Source: Phallus indusiatus (taxonomy: Eukaryota > Basidiomycota > Agaricomycetes > Phallales > Phallaceae). From it: 64,000 nt of DNA. How positions within the stretch are numbered: the first letter of the stretch is position 1; the number at the start of each line of letters is the position of its first letter. Shown piece after piece: positions 46,619 to 57,961 of this stretch. The stretch spans positions 248,001-312,000 of the forward strand of contig JAQFWX010000027.1 in NCBI GenBank assembly GCA_027605045.1. The letters run 5' to 3'. The notes below the pieces were generated by a model that was not told the DNA's origin, did no database searches, and saw only the letters and a program-made list of their open reading frames with translations. Position numbers and translations under genes: made by a program.

Positions 46619-47656
46619 TCACGCAACGAGTGTTATTTCGCGTCTTAACGCACTGCATCCAGGTGATGCGAATCTTTTCCGACGAAGAGGTTTTTGACTG
46701 GCTTGACTACGACGCAAGATAGCCTGAGCAGCCAGCTGAGCAGGGTCGAGCATCGGTGGAGGTGGTGTACCGGGAGATAATCGCAAGCTTGGTCGATCAA
46801 CATCCATTTGCGACGAAGAGGGTTGAGCCTGAGTTTGATTCGTCATTGTAATTATGCACCCTTGCGAAATGGAAACTGGAACTGAAGAAACACCAGAAGA
46901 ACAAGAAACAAGAGCACAGCTATCCCTTGATGATGATAATGATGATGGACCCAGGCTGGTATCGTCATCATCATGCTCCTGTCGCGATGACTTCTTCTTA
47001 AATTGCTCCCGTGCGGCTTTCTCGGCAATAGGATACCACCGACGCTGAACTTTGGTCTGGAGTCGTTCGAGAAAAGCGAGTTCGTGGGAGGATAGGTCGC
47101 CGACGTTCTGGTCTTGCATGTGCCAGACGAGACTTTCGTACATTTTGATCCACCAGTTTGCTTCGGCAATGTCTGATTTGGAGATTCGTCTGCGGCATTT
47201 GGAGTTTGTGGTGATGGTGGTAGTGGTGGTGGTGGTTGATGAAGAAGAAGAAGAAAGGGGTGATTGCTTGTGGGAATGAGATGACGACAAAGGGGGAATG
47301 CGACAGAGTCCGAGATTCAAAGGGAGGGAAGGAATGACAAAGTTGACGGTAGTAAGCTGCGACGACGAAATTTGCTGCGAGGGGACGTGTGGGATGGACG
47401 AGGATAATACTGCAGCGTCTGAGGAAGCGTTCAATTTGGCCTTGTACGCCTGGTACTCTGAAGGGGTGGACGGGAACCAGCTCGCGGGTTTGCTTGGACA
47501 GTCTTGAGCACGGGTATCAATTGAACAAGGGGATGGAAGCGTCGAAAGCACTGGCAGCTGTTGCTGCTGCTGGACTCGGTGGCGAGGAGTAACGACGTTT
47601 ATAGCGGAACATCGACATCGTCCATTGTTGGTGTAGGGCTTTTCTAAAGGTCGCAC
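46619..47656 (-). CDS. Unidentified Ser/Thr-rich protein, 5' end uncertain
   Basis: A minus-strand open frame of about 345 codons ending at a stop at 46619. It has no in-frame ATG near its left limit, so an upstream exon joined near 47650 (a CTTTAG acceptor is present) is likely. The protein is mostly low complexity: a Gln run, Ser runs, a Thr run, and an acidic DDDD patch. One folded-looking block of about 60 residues stands out: SKSDIAEANWWIKMYESLVW, DQNVGDLSSHELAFLERLQ and KVQRRWYPIAEKAAREQFKK, rich in Trp and charged residues and probably helical. The C terminus has PGTPPPPMLDPAQLAAQAIL and a basic LRRKRF patch. I do not recognise the family. A nuclear or regulatory role is only a guess. 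Confidence 0.6.
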   Translation of the reverse strand: MRPLEKPYTNNGRCRCSAINVVTPRHRVQQQQQLPVLSTLPSPCSIDTRAQDCPSKPASWFPSTPSEYQAYKAKLNASSDAAVLSSSIPHVPSQQISSSQLTTVNFVIPSLPLNLGLCRIPPLSSSHSHKQSPLSSSSSSTTTTTTTITTNSKCRRRISKSDIAEANWWIKMYESLVWHMQDQNVGDLSSHELAFLERLQTKVQRRWYPIAEKAAREQFKKKSSRQEHDDDDTSLGPSSLSSSRDSCALVSCSSGVSSVPVSISQGCIITMTNQTQAQPSSSQMDVDRPSLRLSPGTPPPPMLDPAQLAAQAILRRSQASQKPLRRKRFASPGCSALRREITLVA

Positions 47657-50600
47657 ATCAGTATATCACGGAACGACTGAAGAGTTTTGATTCGACGCAC
47701 GGTTAAGCTTGTGATCTTTTCTTCGTGACCGCGGCACGCGCGACCTAATATGCAGCGAAGCAGGCTTGAAGCACGTAGGGACGGCGAGAGGATAGCAGAC
47801 ATCCATGTCCGTTTGCATATTCATCTAAGGTGTGGCGGCGATGAGAGTGAAAGGCGTTTTGAAATCAGAGCTGTGTGGATTGGAGAAGAAGGTGGGTTTG
47901 AGATATAGGATTGCTCCCGACGGGGTGTAAATTGTGAACTGGGCTTACCTGAATATTTAAAGGGATTTCGGCCCCGTCAGACAGCGCACGGAGCTTATAA
48001 AGAAATGGTGTGGCGAAGAAGGGATGCGTCAGGAGAATTGAAAGTGGATATAAGTATGTATTAGATTTGGGGAGGCAGAGAGAGAGAAAAAGGCAGTGCA
48101 GCAGTGGTACGTATTTGTATGTGTGTTCATGTGCCCTATTTAATATACAAAAAGGGAAAAAAGCCGGACCCGCACGTTTGTAGATATGTATGTGTGTGTC
48201 TGATTTTAGACAGGGGGAGGAGTGGGTGGATGGTGGGTCTAGGGAGAGGGAAACAATTAAGTTTATTCTTGGGTGCCGCTCCATGTTTCTCCAGATCTCG
48301 ATGGGGTTTTTACGCCTACGCTACCCTTTCCTTCGTTCCTTCCCTATCTCTATCCCTACTACTACTTTCGCTCCAACCCTGAGCATACTTTATTCCCGGG
48401 GATTCTTCCTGGCGGTACGGTGATGAGCTGCAGAGAGTGCCTACAGTACACGTTATAGCTGTACTTCCTGGTCAAGTCCTCAATAGCAGGGTGCTGAGTC
48501 TGGACTGCTACTGCTCCCGCTGCTAATATACTGTAAAAAACAATGAAAACAAAAATGTCTGTTTTTAGCAAAGAGTAAAGAGAAAAACCGATTTATTGGG
48601 GTTGGTCTGATAGTCATTTATATAACGAGATCCGGATCCGCGATTGATATTGATCTGCAATCGTGACGCATGGCGGAGTCACGACGATGAATTTGACTGT
48701 TGTCCTTCTTTGAAATCCTGGATACGTACTTTCCTTTCATCGTCCTAGCAGCATCTCATTTCACACCAGAACTATACGATATATCGGGATTGACAGCTTC
48801 TTTCAGTCTATTTACCCTGAAAGGGGCTCTAAACTCGAAAGAAGTTCTTGCCCTCTGCAAACCCTAGGCTCTAGCTGATATCACGGACTGAAATTAATAA
48901 CAAACCCGCTGCACGGTGCTCCCGCCAAATTACTGGACCAGTCATTGTTGCTAAACTTAGAAAACGTGACGGAGAAACGGAAGAACCACGCTTTATTCCG
49001 TTCCGTGATCCGTCGGGGAACTTTCTTACTGTTTTGTTACTAGCAATGACGCTTCAGTGAAGTGACTCACAGTCACTCCTGTCACACTCCTAATACTATC
49101 ACCGCGGGCTTTCACACCGAAGATAAAAATAATCCAGAACGGTGCACATGTATGTTGAATCCTCTGGATGGCATTCAGGCCATAACTTTCCATAGGCAAC
49201 TTTCATAAAGTATACGACCTTGGCCGCTTTGGCGTCCTCGATTTCTTCGTGTCCTGTCCACTCTCACGTCCCACCCTAAATTTCTTCGTTGTCTTGTGCA
49301 CACTCAGAAAGGGTCCAAAATCTTTCTTTAGAAAAACGATGCCTCGATCTCCTCGGATCGCGATCCCATTTTGTTTTCATCAGCACTCTTCATCACAGTC
49401 CACTCTAGTCCACTCGAACAAAACAAACAGAGAGCGGTCGGAGAATAACGGCAAGATAAACTCAACAGGTCCTGTGACCCAAAGACCCTTGCACATCATC
49501 AAGATTGATGCGGATGCTGTACGTGGCAGATCAGGGTCATCAATTAAACACTGCAACGCAATAATCATTTATTGTCCTCTTGAGTTCGTGTTGATGGATG
49601 CGATGATGATATCGCCATGCTTATTGTTCTTTGAAATTCAGGTCGTAGTATGAAGAAAAGTGAGTATTGATGTATTCATACAGCTTTTTTGTCAGGTTAA
49701 CCAAGGGAGCAGGTATTATGTACTCATCAGGCTCAAAATGAGAAATTGCCGGTTCCAAAACGTGGCCTAGCCGATTTCGCGAGCGATTTAAGAACTCCCG
49801 CCCTTAAAAAAAGTAACGTTTCGGCATTCAAAAATATGTCCTGCATGTTACACGCATACATACACACATACATATTGTTTCGTTCCATCAGAAAGGGTCG
49901 CTGCAGCACAACGAAGAGGCTAACTGGCGATTGATATAATTGATAAGCAAACCAACAAACTAAACATCTTGTTTCAGCTTGTTTTCCTCAAAAGGCACAT
50001 CATAGACATTGGATCTGCTGGGTGAGCTCGAGTAAGCTTCATCATGACCCGATCTACTTGGAAAGGCTCGCAACCAAGAACATCACAGGGTCTCCCACCT
50101 TAGAGATGATATAATGGCAGTTAAAAATCCAAAAGAGCCATTTCCTGGCTTGTTCTCTTGAGACAATCGGTATTTCACTTCGTGGCATTCAGGCCTCTCT
50201 GAACATTGGGACTTCACGCAGACTACATACTAGGCGCGCCGCCTCGTGAGGGGGCTCAAACCGCCACACTTGGTGCCAGGGACGTCCAGAAATGCACCAA
50301 AACCAGATTACAATCTGGTCCCGCCAAACCTTTTCGCTTCTCGCTTCAAAACAAGCTCGCCGTCTCGGACTGATTCTCCTTTATTTTTTTCCACTCGTAG
50401 TCTATTCATGTAAACTTTCGCTTTTGTTCTCGCTTTTCAATGTGTGTCAATAAACATGGAAGTTTGGTTCATTCACTCGCTTCTGCAAAAGTGTCATAGC
50501 TTTTGAAAACGTACCATGCTCACCCGCATTTAAAAGAGAAAGCATCTCAAGATTCATCGATCGTTTCTCGTTCTTTGATAAATCTCGATTCCTACTTTTT

Positions 50601-52726
50601 CTCTTTTGGACTGAAAAGTTCGGAACGGCTTAAGCTTGGGCTTATAAATATCCACGTGGGCTCGCTTATCGGTTTGTTGACAAGGCTAGACTCTGCACTG
50701 CACAGTACCCTACAGCACCCAAGCGATTAATTGAAGCCGTCGTGGCTTGGACCTGCTTGAACTCGGACCATTTTAGGCATGTCTCCCTGCCAGCGATAGT
50801 GAGAACGATGTACTCGTTTTGGCCTGTTTTGGCCTGGTACATAATCGTTTGATTTTTACTGAATGCCTTGCATGTATGTTGCGAGTTGCGACGCCACTCT
50901 ATTGAATTACTATTGCAGGGTGCCGAACGGATTACGGGAGTATCCGTAGAAGATGCAGATACTTTGTCTAAACGTACACAAAAAGCGTGATATGAAGGTG
51001 TAACTTAAATTGTAAAGCACATTTCCACGTGTTGCTGCATCCTTCAAGGAAGACATCGTCCTGCGTCAACCACTGTCAGTTGATCACCATCACTTGGTAT
51101 ATACTCGAGTCACGTAATTGGAGTGTATGACAATTGGTGCATCGATTTTGTTTTCCATAATGGCGTTTTATCGTTTTGTTTCATACAAGACCCCAGAGCT
51201 GGTTCGTTTTCTATTGATCGGATGTACATTTAGGCCGGTTAAAGCCTTTTACTACCTTTACTACGGCTGTTCGGGCATATGCCCGAAAGATCAGGATAAG
51301 ACATAATAAGATGGGCCACTATCAGGGCGAAGGTAAAGTGTCCATAACTTCAATTAACGTGCACTCCGTTCTGCGTACAGATAGCCCAGATTTTTATTTT
51401 ACCCTTAATAATGCTCGATAACAAAGCTGCATACTTCGCGATTGACACGTCTTTCAGTTCAGTGATTGCTAGATGTAATATCATTAGACACTTGATTGTG
51501 AAGAGACAATCTCACATGCCTACCCGTATAGATTTTCAGACCGTAGTTGCATATTTGTGGAGCTGTGAACATGTCAATCGAATGCGCAGTGTTGACAAAG
51601 GGAACTAGTATGTAGTCTGTAGCGATCAGAATCCATCGAAAAGAGTCAAAGAGACTTTCGTTGGTCACCATTATCGTCTCCTGTTCCATGCGCCAACAAA
51701 TAGTGTATTTTTACAGAGTTACTGACATCTGTTATAGATGCACTGTGCGCCATGATATCCTTCTGGATTGTACTGAGGCAGCCCCATGGTTTAAAAAACA
51801 CGCATAAAAATGTCAAACTTGCTAACCGTATAATCGCCAATTTGTCATGGGATAAAAAGTAAGGGCTGAAGTAACGAGTACGGAAAGTGTGTTGAGAGAG
51901 TTGGACACTTTGAATGGCGACTTACGGTGACTGACATGGCCAAGCTGTGAATCTCAGTGCCTGCCCAAATAGCTCTCGCTGTCATAAATCCTCCCTAGGA
52001 CTATTGAACAATCAGGTTCCCGCCGCTCCCCAGAATGAACTGTTTCTCACCCATCCTTAAACGCCGGATGTAAATAGGAGTATCAACTTTGCTGCGTATA
52101 TTTGATCTTGTGTCTCAAAGTAACCCAAATTCCCTCTCACCAGGTTGCGGAATTCTCTCCCTTAAAATCCGGTTTCCTATTTTATTTACAACTACGACGA
52201 TATACCGTATAGTGCAGGCGAGATAATGAAGCCAGTCTCTACTGAACTTCCTTTCGACAGTCTGTGAGCCAGCTTCAAGTATTCGTTGGAGAAATGAGAT
52301 GCTCTACATTTCATTAAACATTCTTTTGATGAAGAACGTCTTTGAGTATACGTACCGATATCACCAATATTGACTATCAGTGAATATCCGGAGCGAGCTC
52401 AGGATACAATATCCGCCAAGGGAAGAGAACGAAACTCGGTAATAGGCTCTTCTTTCCCCAGTGCTCAGGGCGAAAGACATCGGGGTCAAAAATGGCAGTT
52501 GTTAGTTGTTTGCCTGTGGTATATGAACATAATACGGATCTCAATCTGTTCCGGTATGAGCAGTGGTATATGGGTAATATCTAAATCCGAAAAAAAATTG
52601 AGGACGGGTGTACGTTTGTTAAAAATAAACGACTGGACTTACACCCTTCTTCTAGTTGGGTTCATACCAAGGATTTCGACGACCTTGTACGAGTCACCTG
52701 CGGTAAGCCATATAGGGTCGGATTGA
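47657..52726. other. Gene-poor region, no gene recognised
   Basis: Five kilobases without a supported gene. The left part (to about 48300) is probably the promoter and 5' leader of the gene at 46619-47656. Frames at 47865-48284 (minus), 48104-48382 (plus) and 49249-49653 (plus) lack domains, context or splice support. A minus-strand exon-like frame near 52370-52560 (containing TTAIFDPDVFRPEHWGKKS) may belong to the next feature. An 18-bp palindrome lies at 51270-51287. Confidence 0.4.
51270..51287. repeat. Perfect 18-bp palindrome
   Basis: TTCGGGCAT followed directly by ATGCCCGAA, with no spacer. It stands in AT-rich, non-coding sequence. Confidence 0.7.
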
Positions 52727-53160
52727 TCAGCTGAGGTGATTGTACCCCTCTTTCGATGGGACAATGTCAAGGTATGCACCCTCGTCTGGACCAAATGCTT
52801 CCGGAAGGCGACGAATGTTCTGAAGCTATAAAAAAAGGTACTTTGCGGTCGGTGAAAAGGTTTCATTAAAATACATTCATAGGAGAATGGTTTCCTTACA
52901 TAGTCAATCGAACCATCATCATTTTGTTCTCCTTCTTTACTAAGTTGGCGTATTGTAGTGCCATGTATTCCCACTGTACTTGTATTGCATAAGGTTATAC
53001 CGGCCCGGTTGAGTTCTTTAATGAGCAGCGTAGCATTTACCACCCATACTACTTCCTCAATTATACGATCGGTCAAATTTAGTCGATCAGCCCATTTTAC
53101 TTCTTTAATAAATTCCTTGGGAGGTGATGTCGGGTCCGAGACAGAAAGCTGATTTGATAA
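52727..53160 (-). CDS. Exons of an unidentified protein, possibly a decayed gene
   Basis: Two minus-strand exons read well. The upstream one (52900-53160, exactly 87 codons) is bounded by ...ctgggcag and gtaagg. It contains FIKEVKWADRLNLTDRIIEE, VVNATLLIKELNRAGITLCN and VGIHGTTIRQLSKEGEQND. After an 80-nt intron the next (from 52819) reads NIRRLPEAFGPDEGAYLDIV and reaches a stop at 52727. Both look like real protein by composition and codon pattern. Flanking frames also look coding (ILYDGARIHAGSHSFVQTSL near 53230-53400; IFDPDVFRPEHWGKKSLLPS near 52400-52560), but I cannot link them without frame problems. I do not recognise the family. It is either a larger multi-exon gene or a degenerating one. 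Confidence 0.4.
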
Positions 53161-56100
53161 CTGCCCAGATTGAAAGTGTGAACCGTAACTAGAGGGTTAT
53201 TGTATCCAGGGTTAGGGGTTTTTCTCGTCACGGAATTCGAATAGGGCTATAAGGGGTTTGCGTCGTCGCTTGGGTCGTATATTGGGAAAGTGTAATCGCT
53301 GACTTGAGCGACGTCTGAACGAAGGAATGAGATCCGGCATGAATCCGGGCTCCGTCATAAAGTATGATCGCTCTGATAAACTTCCTTCTTGTAGACCCAG
53401 TCGGGAACGCCAAAGAACAGTGCCTTCGGCAGTCACACGAATGGATGTCGTGTTCATCCTTTTGAAAAAACAAAACTAAGTTACTTGGAACGAATCAAAA
53501 GGATCAACATACGCTATGGAAGGTAAGACATAACTGTCGTTTTCAATCACATACACCAGTACATTCCCCGTAGGGACCAAGTTTCATATGAAATACGAGG
53601 GGAAATGGATGGTGTCGCCATGGGGTAGGTGAGGTGGTCATGAAGCCTTTGGATATAATAGTTTCCATAAGTAGACTAATGCCATTGCCAATTCAAGAGA
53701 ATGTCAAAACAACAGAAAAGTTTTAGCGCGAAATGCCTGACGTTGGTCAGATCTTGAGCAACACGGCGTACTGCATGTCCGGAGAGAAAATGTCCATTGC
53801 GACCAAGATAGGATTGTGCCATTCTAAAAGAGGTGAGGTAATTGATTTGAAGCTTTGCGCGAAAGAAATCATTAGACATACGGATTAGACATCGCCATGT
53901 TTCACTCCTTCTGTGGTGGTATTTGGTTGATATTCACCAACTCTATGGCGCCATGGTCGCTTGTTGAATATACATCATCCTCGGCTAATTCATTGAAGCA
54001 TGAATGGGAACGACGCCTAACGACGCTCGCGCTAGGTGGAACATACCTGTCACCCAATTTAGAGATTTCCTTTCCACTTCAAATGTGCCATCATAGATAG
54101 TACTACGTATTCCGTAACTCTGACAGCTGAATGGGGTTACCCGTAATAAAGGCAACGGGATGAGTGCGATAATCACAGCGAGGGAGATTAATTCGGAGAT
54201 GTACAATATAAGATGGCGTAAATATTTCTTAAGGCTGAATGAGCCAAAAAGGACAAACAAATTATCAGATATGCAACCTTGCTATATTCATTACCCAAGC
54301 TATGTTCTGCCAGACCCTTATTAGGGAAGCTTTCCCCATCGCCATCTACGGAAGAAGAAAGGGAGTTGTTCGTGTGACATGTAAAAGGATGGCCATATTG
54401 ACGTTATAATCTTCGTCTTGTGGAAAATGATTGATACGACATGAACCAAAAGCCTAGTGCCCCCAAGACGAGGCAGTTTGAACTCGTGTTCAAAACTCGG
54501 TTGATCGGCAAGATGGCCATGTTTTCGGTGCTCAGTTTTGTGCTCATAGTTTCCTGCTAACGCCTCGGCGTAGAACAAAGTTCACCGTGCGCTAGCTCCA
54601 TGTCTCCGCGGTCGCCCCTGTGCCTGATATCCCCTGACGCGAGAAATGATCTCACCGACACTGTTGTCTCAGATATGGTGGCAATTTTGAACTCACAATA
54701 TTTCATTTTCATTACTTCATGCTTACATCCGTGTTTCGATCTTTCCAATATATTTTTTGACCTAAATTAAACCCTTTCACTATGTCATTCTTTGTTCTTC
54801 TCCGGCATATTTTTTCGCCCACGACCAGATGACTATCCACTTCTTGATATCAGCATTCACCCTAGCTGTGCTTTGCGTCATGCGCCTATAGTCCAATATG
54901 TCATATGATGATTCAAAGGGAGATCCTTTTGAGATGGCTTGGTTGATATATGTAGATTTGACGAATCGACATCAAGGGAGTCGCCTAAAGAATGTAGATT
55001 GTACATGTAGTTTACAATTCCCTGCGATTATCGACGGTAAATCTTTGGTTTATCAAACAAATATTGTTGACATATCGTTACTCCAATTATCTTGCGAGAT
55101 ATACTTTTGAAAAATGATAAGGCTTGACCAGATAGACATCGTACTTAGGCTGTGCTCGGCCGGTGGCGTTGAAGATAGGAGTAACGTGTCCATATCCGAT
55201 CCGTCATGGATTGGCAAAAGCCTTTGTGCCCCACACAAGCGATTTCCATAACAGGAAGGATGCGCAGCTTCAGTGTGTCAACAGGGACGAATTGATATGT
55301 ATTCAAGGAGCTTTAAGGCTTAGTAGCCTGTGCTTGTTTATACGTTTGCTTCAAGGACGTCACCTTTCTTATCAACCGCGCTCCGTACGTATTTGATTTT
55401 GTTTTCGGCTTTCATATGAATCATGTTATACTGAGACTGGCACAAAGTGAGCGCACGGCCCCGTACTATTATCCCGAAGTATCACCCTCGGTTATCTTCC
55501 CCGGAGCCACGGCTCCTCCAGAGTTTTGTGAACAGTTTTCTAGTTTCACATTCGCATTGTTCATTTCCTCGGCGAGCTGATGATTGCTCTTACGTGAACT
55601 GGGTCTTTTGACTTAATGAGTAGAGTGTTCCGATTCGGCTGAGATTTTAGAACTGTCAGTGTTAGCTGATTGCGACGAATAATTAGTTGATACTTCACAT
55701 AACGTCGTGATCCTTACATATAATTAGGCCGGCAAACATGGATCAAAGGCGATGGAGTAAAATTATGAATTTACATACTTTTATGCCAGCGGTTTGAACA
55801 TTTTTTTATCAATGTCATCGGTGCTTTCCAACCAGCTGGGTTTTGGCATCAACAGCGACTTTAATTAGGTACAGTACGGACTAATATTATTGACATTAGA
55901 CATTCAACAGTCGGACATCTCGGATTTCCTTTCTTTCCGAGAAATGACTCGGAGACATATTTGGTTTCACATCAACGTGATATCCAAACCTATTGTGTAT
56001 TTAAAAGGAATACGCGCCTTTCATAAGCTAGCTATACTTTACTAGAACCGTCCGTACGAATCGCATGAATGCCGCGATCTGTACGCAGTAGCCCTGCCCT

Positions 56101-57562
56101 GTGCTGCTCAGTGCTGGCACGGTTGGCACTGCATTTGGACGCCAAACGCATCGGAACGCTATCTGTTAAAACCGTTTATTTTAAAGTAACTTTTCTCACG
56201 ATAAAGGGGTTTAGAAATGTACAGACATACCACGGCACCAGCTCGAGCCTGGCATTCTAATGATATCTACAACATTATGAGAATAGCGGCGGACTAGACC
56301 CAAGAGAGTTTTGAAAGGGGTGGGTTGTACCTATCTCTAGTAATTTTTTTTGAAGCTTTGAGCCCCTTGAACCTTAAGATATACACATGTGAATAGAGTT
56401 ATTCAGAGCCCTGTTTGTGGTCCGCTCTTCGGGTTCCCGCACTGGTCATTGCCAGGCCAAATTGTCAGACACAGCACTGGTGTTAGTTACTGTCAGACTT
56501 CCAGGCTCAAGACGTGATAAATGCACAGTTTATCACATGTAATCATTTGCGCCCAAATTCCGTTCATAATTTTTTTTCCGTCCGTCCATGTACAGAAAAG
56601 GGTGTGAGATCCAAATTTAGACGAAATCGGCCCAGAAATAGTTTATATGCACCTTCATTACGTAAACCATATTTAAAAGAAAAATGTTCCTAGCGGCGAG
56701 GGGAACTGTGTATGTATTAGCTTTTTTTCTTGATGGTCACCTTTGCCTTTTGAATGGAATTTTTATTTCGCTAGCCTTACCTTGCTTGGATTCACACTAT
56801 TCAAAAATGTTCTTTTATGGTTTCATTGTTTGCTTCTTTAATTAAAAAAAATTAGATCCGACGTCATCGTTGACATTTTCCCAGGAAGTCCGCATCTTTT
56901 CTCTAAAAAAGCTTGCATAGCATTATGGGAGCGCGGAAACGAAAGAGCAGAAATAAATTAAAATAAAATAAAAATGAAAAATGAAAAGGCATTGTCCAGC
57001 TGAAATGATATTCGATGCGTGTTGTTATGAAATATGAAATTACAGGTTTTTTTTCTGCTTCGCGAACAAGTACAAGGGATGAAAACCCTGAAATGTGAAT
57101 GATAGTGAATTCCCAAAGAAAACGGTAGCAGATAGTATAAAAAAAGGAAACGGGCGTAAGAGAGAGACGAGGACGAGGTATGATGTACGAATGGAATATA
57201 AGACAGGCATCTACGTTTTTTGTCCGTTTTCGGCACGCAAAAGAGAGATAGGAGAAACAGGGCTGAACAAAGCGAACCAATATTTCGGAAATAGATGGAT
57301 GATGGGCGGACGAGCAAAAAAAAAAGAAGAAACAAACAAGAGGTTATAATCTTAAAAAAATGTTCTTTGCGGACTCCAAAACAAAAAAGGGTATAAATGC
57401 TCAAGTCTTATTAAGGAAGGTATCTTCGTCTTGTTCGAATGTTGGATTGGATGTGTGGGTGCGCACGATGCGGCAACCAACCGCCAAGAATAGGCTAAGG
57501 ATCATGAATGAATGAATGAAGTCTGGTATGACACAAGCGAACCGCCAGGCTGCACCAGACGT
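53161..57562. other. Gene-poor region, no gene recognised
   Basis: The left 1.5 kb holds exon-like minus-strand scraps (53212-53473, 53676-53879, 53985-54260) that may be the upstream part of the gene or relic at 52.7-53.2 kb. Beyond about 54800 no frame has support. A-rich and T-rich stretches near 56850-57400 probably represent the 3' flank of the next minus-strand gene. Confidence 0.4.
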
Positions 57563-57961
57563 TTAATGACAGAAGGTATCTTGGTGCGACTGTGAACTCG
57601 ATGGTGATGATAATGACTCTACGTGTGCTTCGGTACTTGGTAATGGAGGCATTTGCTAAACAAAAAATGAGAAAAATAGCGGGCTTCGTAACCAACTAGT
57701 ACAGACCTCAACTTTTGTCGTCACTGATTTTGTCACCAGAATCATTATCGGCTCTGCTGCTCCCGGTTTTGTCGAGAGAGAATGGAAGACAGGTAAAGTT
57801 AGTTCGTACTCCGAGTATGTTTTTAGCCGACGAATGAGCCACGTAATAAGACAGAGGAAGAGCAATGTATTTTGATAGACGATGATTTGAATGAAGGTTT
57901 CCCGGCTAAGCGAGCTTTGGGCGAAAAGAGCAACAATCCAGCTGAGTACAGGGATGTCCAT
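57563..57961 (-). CDS. Unidentified small membrane protein, 115 aa
   Basis: Two exons (57707-57961, 85 codons; 57563-57655, 31 codons with stop) joined by a 51-nt GT-AG intron in phase 0. The start is MDIPVLSWIVALFAQSSLSR. Hydrophobic segments occur at residues about 4-16 and 26-42 (IIVYQNTLLFLCLITWLI), followed by a polar segment (RRLKTYSEYELTLPVFHSLS) and a Ser/Gln/His-rich tail. It is probably a one- or two-pass membrane protein. I do not recognise the family. The gene model rests on frame and splice consistency only, so a chance ORF cannot be excluded. Confidence 0.42.

Noticed and set aside
47865..48284. 139-codon minus-strand frame
   Set aside because: Looks like CT-rich leader sequence of the gene at 46619-47656; composition is Leu/Ser/Pro/His strings without motif.
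53205..53222. Telomere-like CAGGGTTAGGGG
   Set aside because: Only about one unit long and interior to the window; not a telomeric array.
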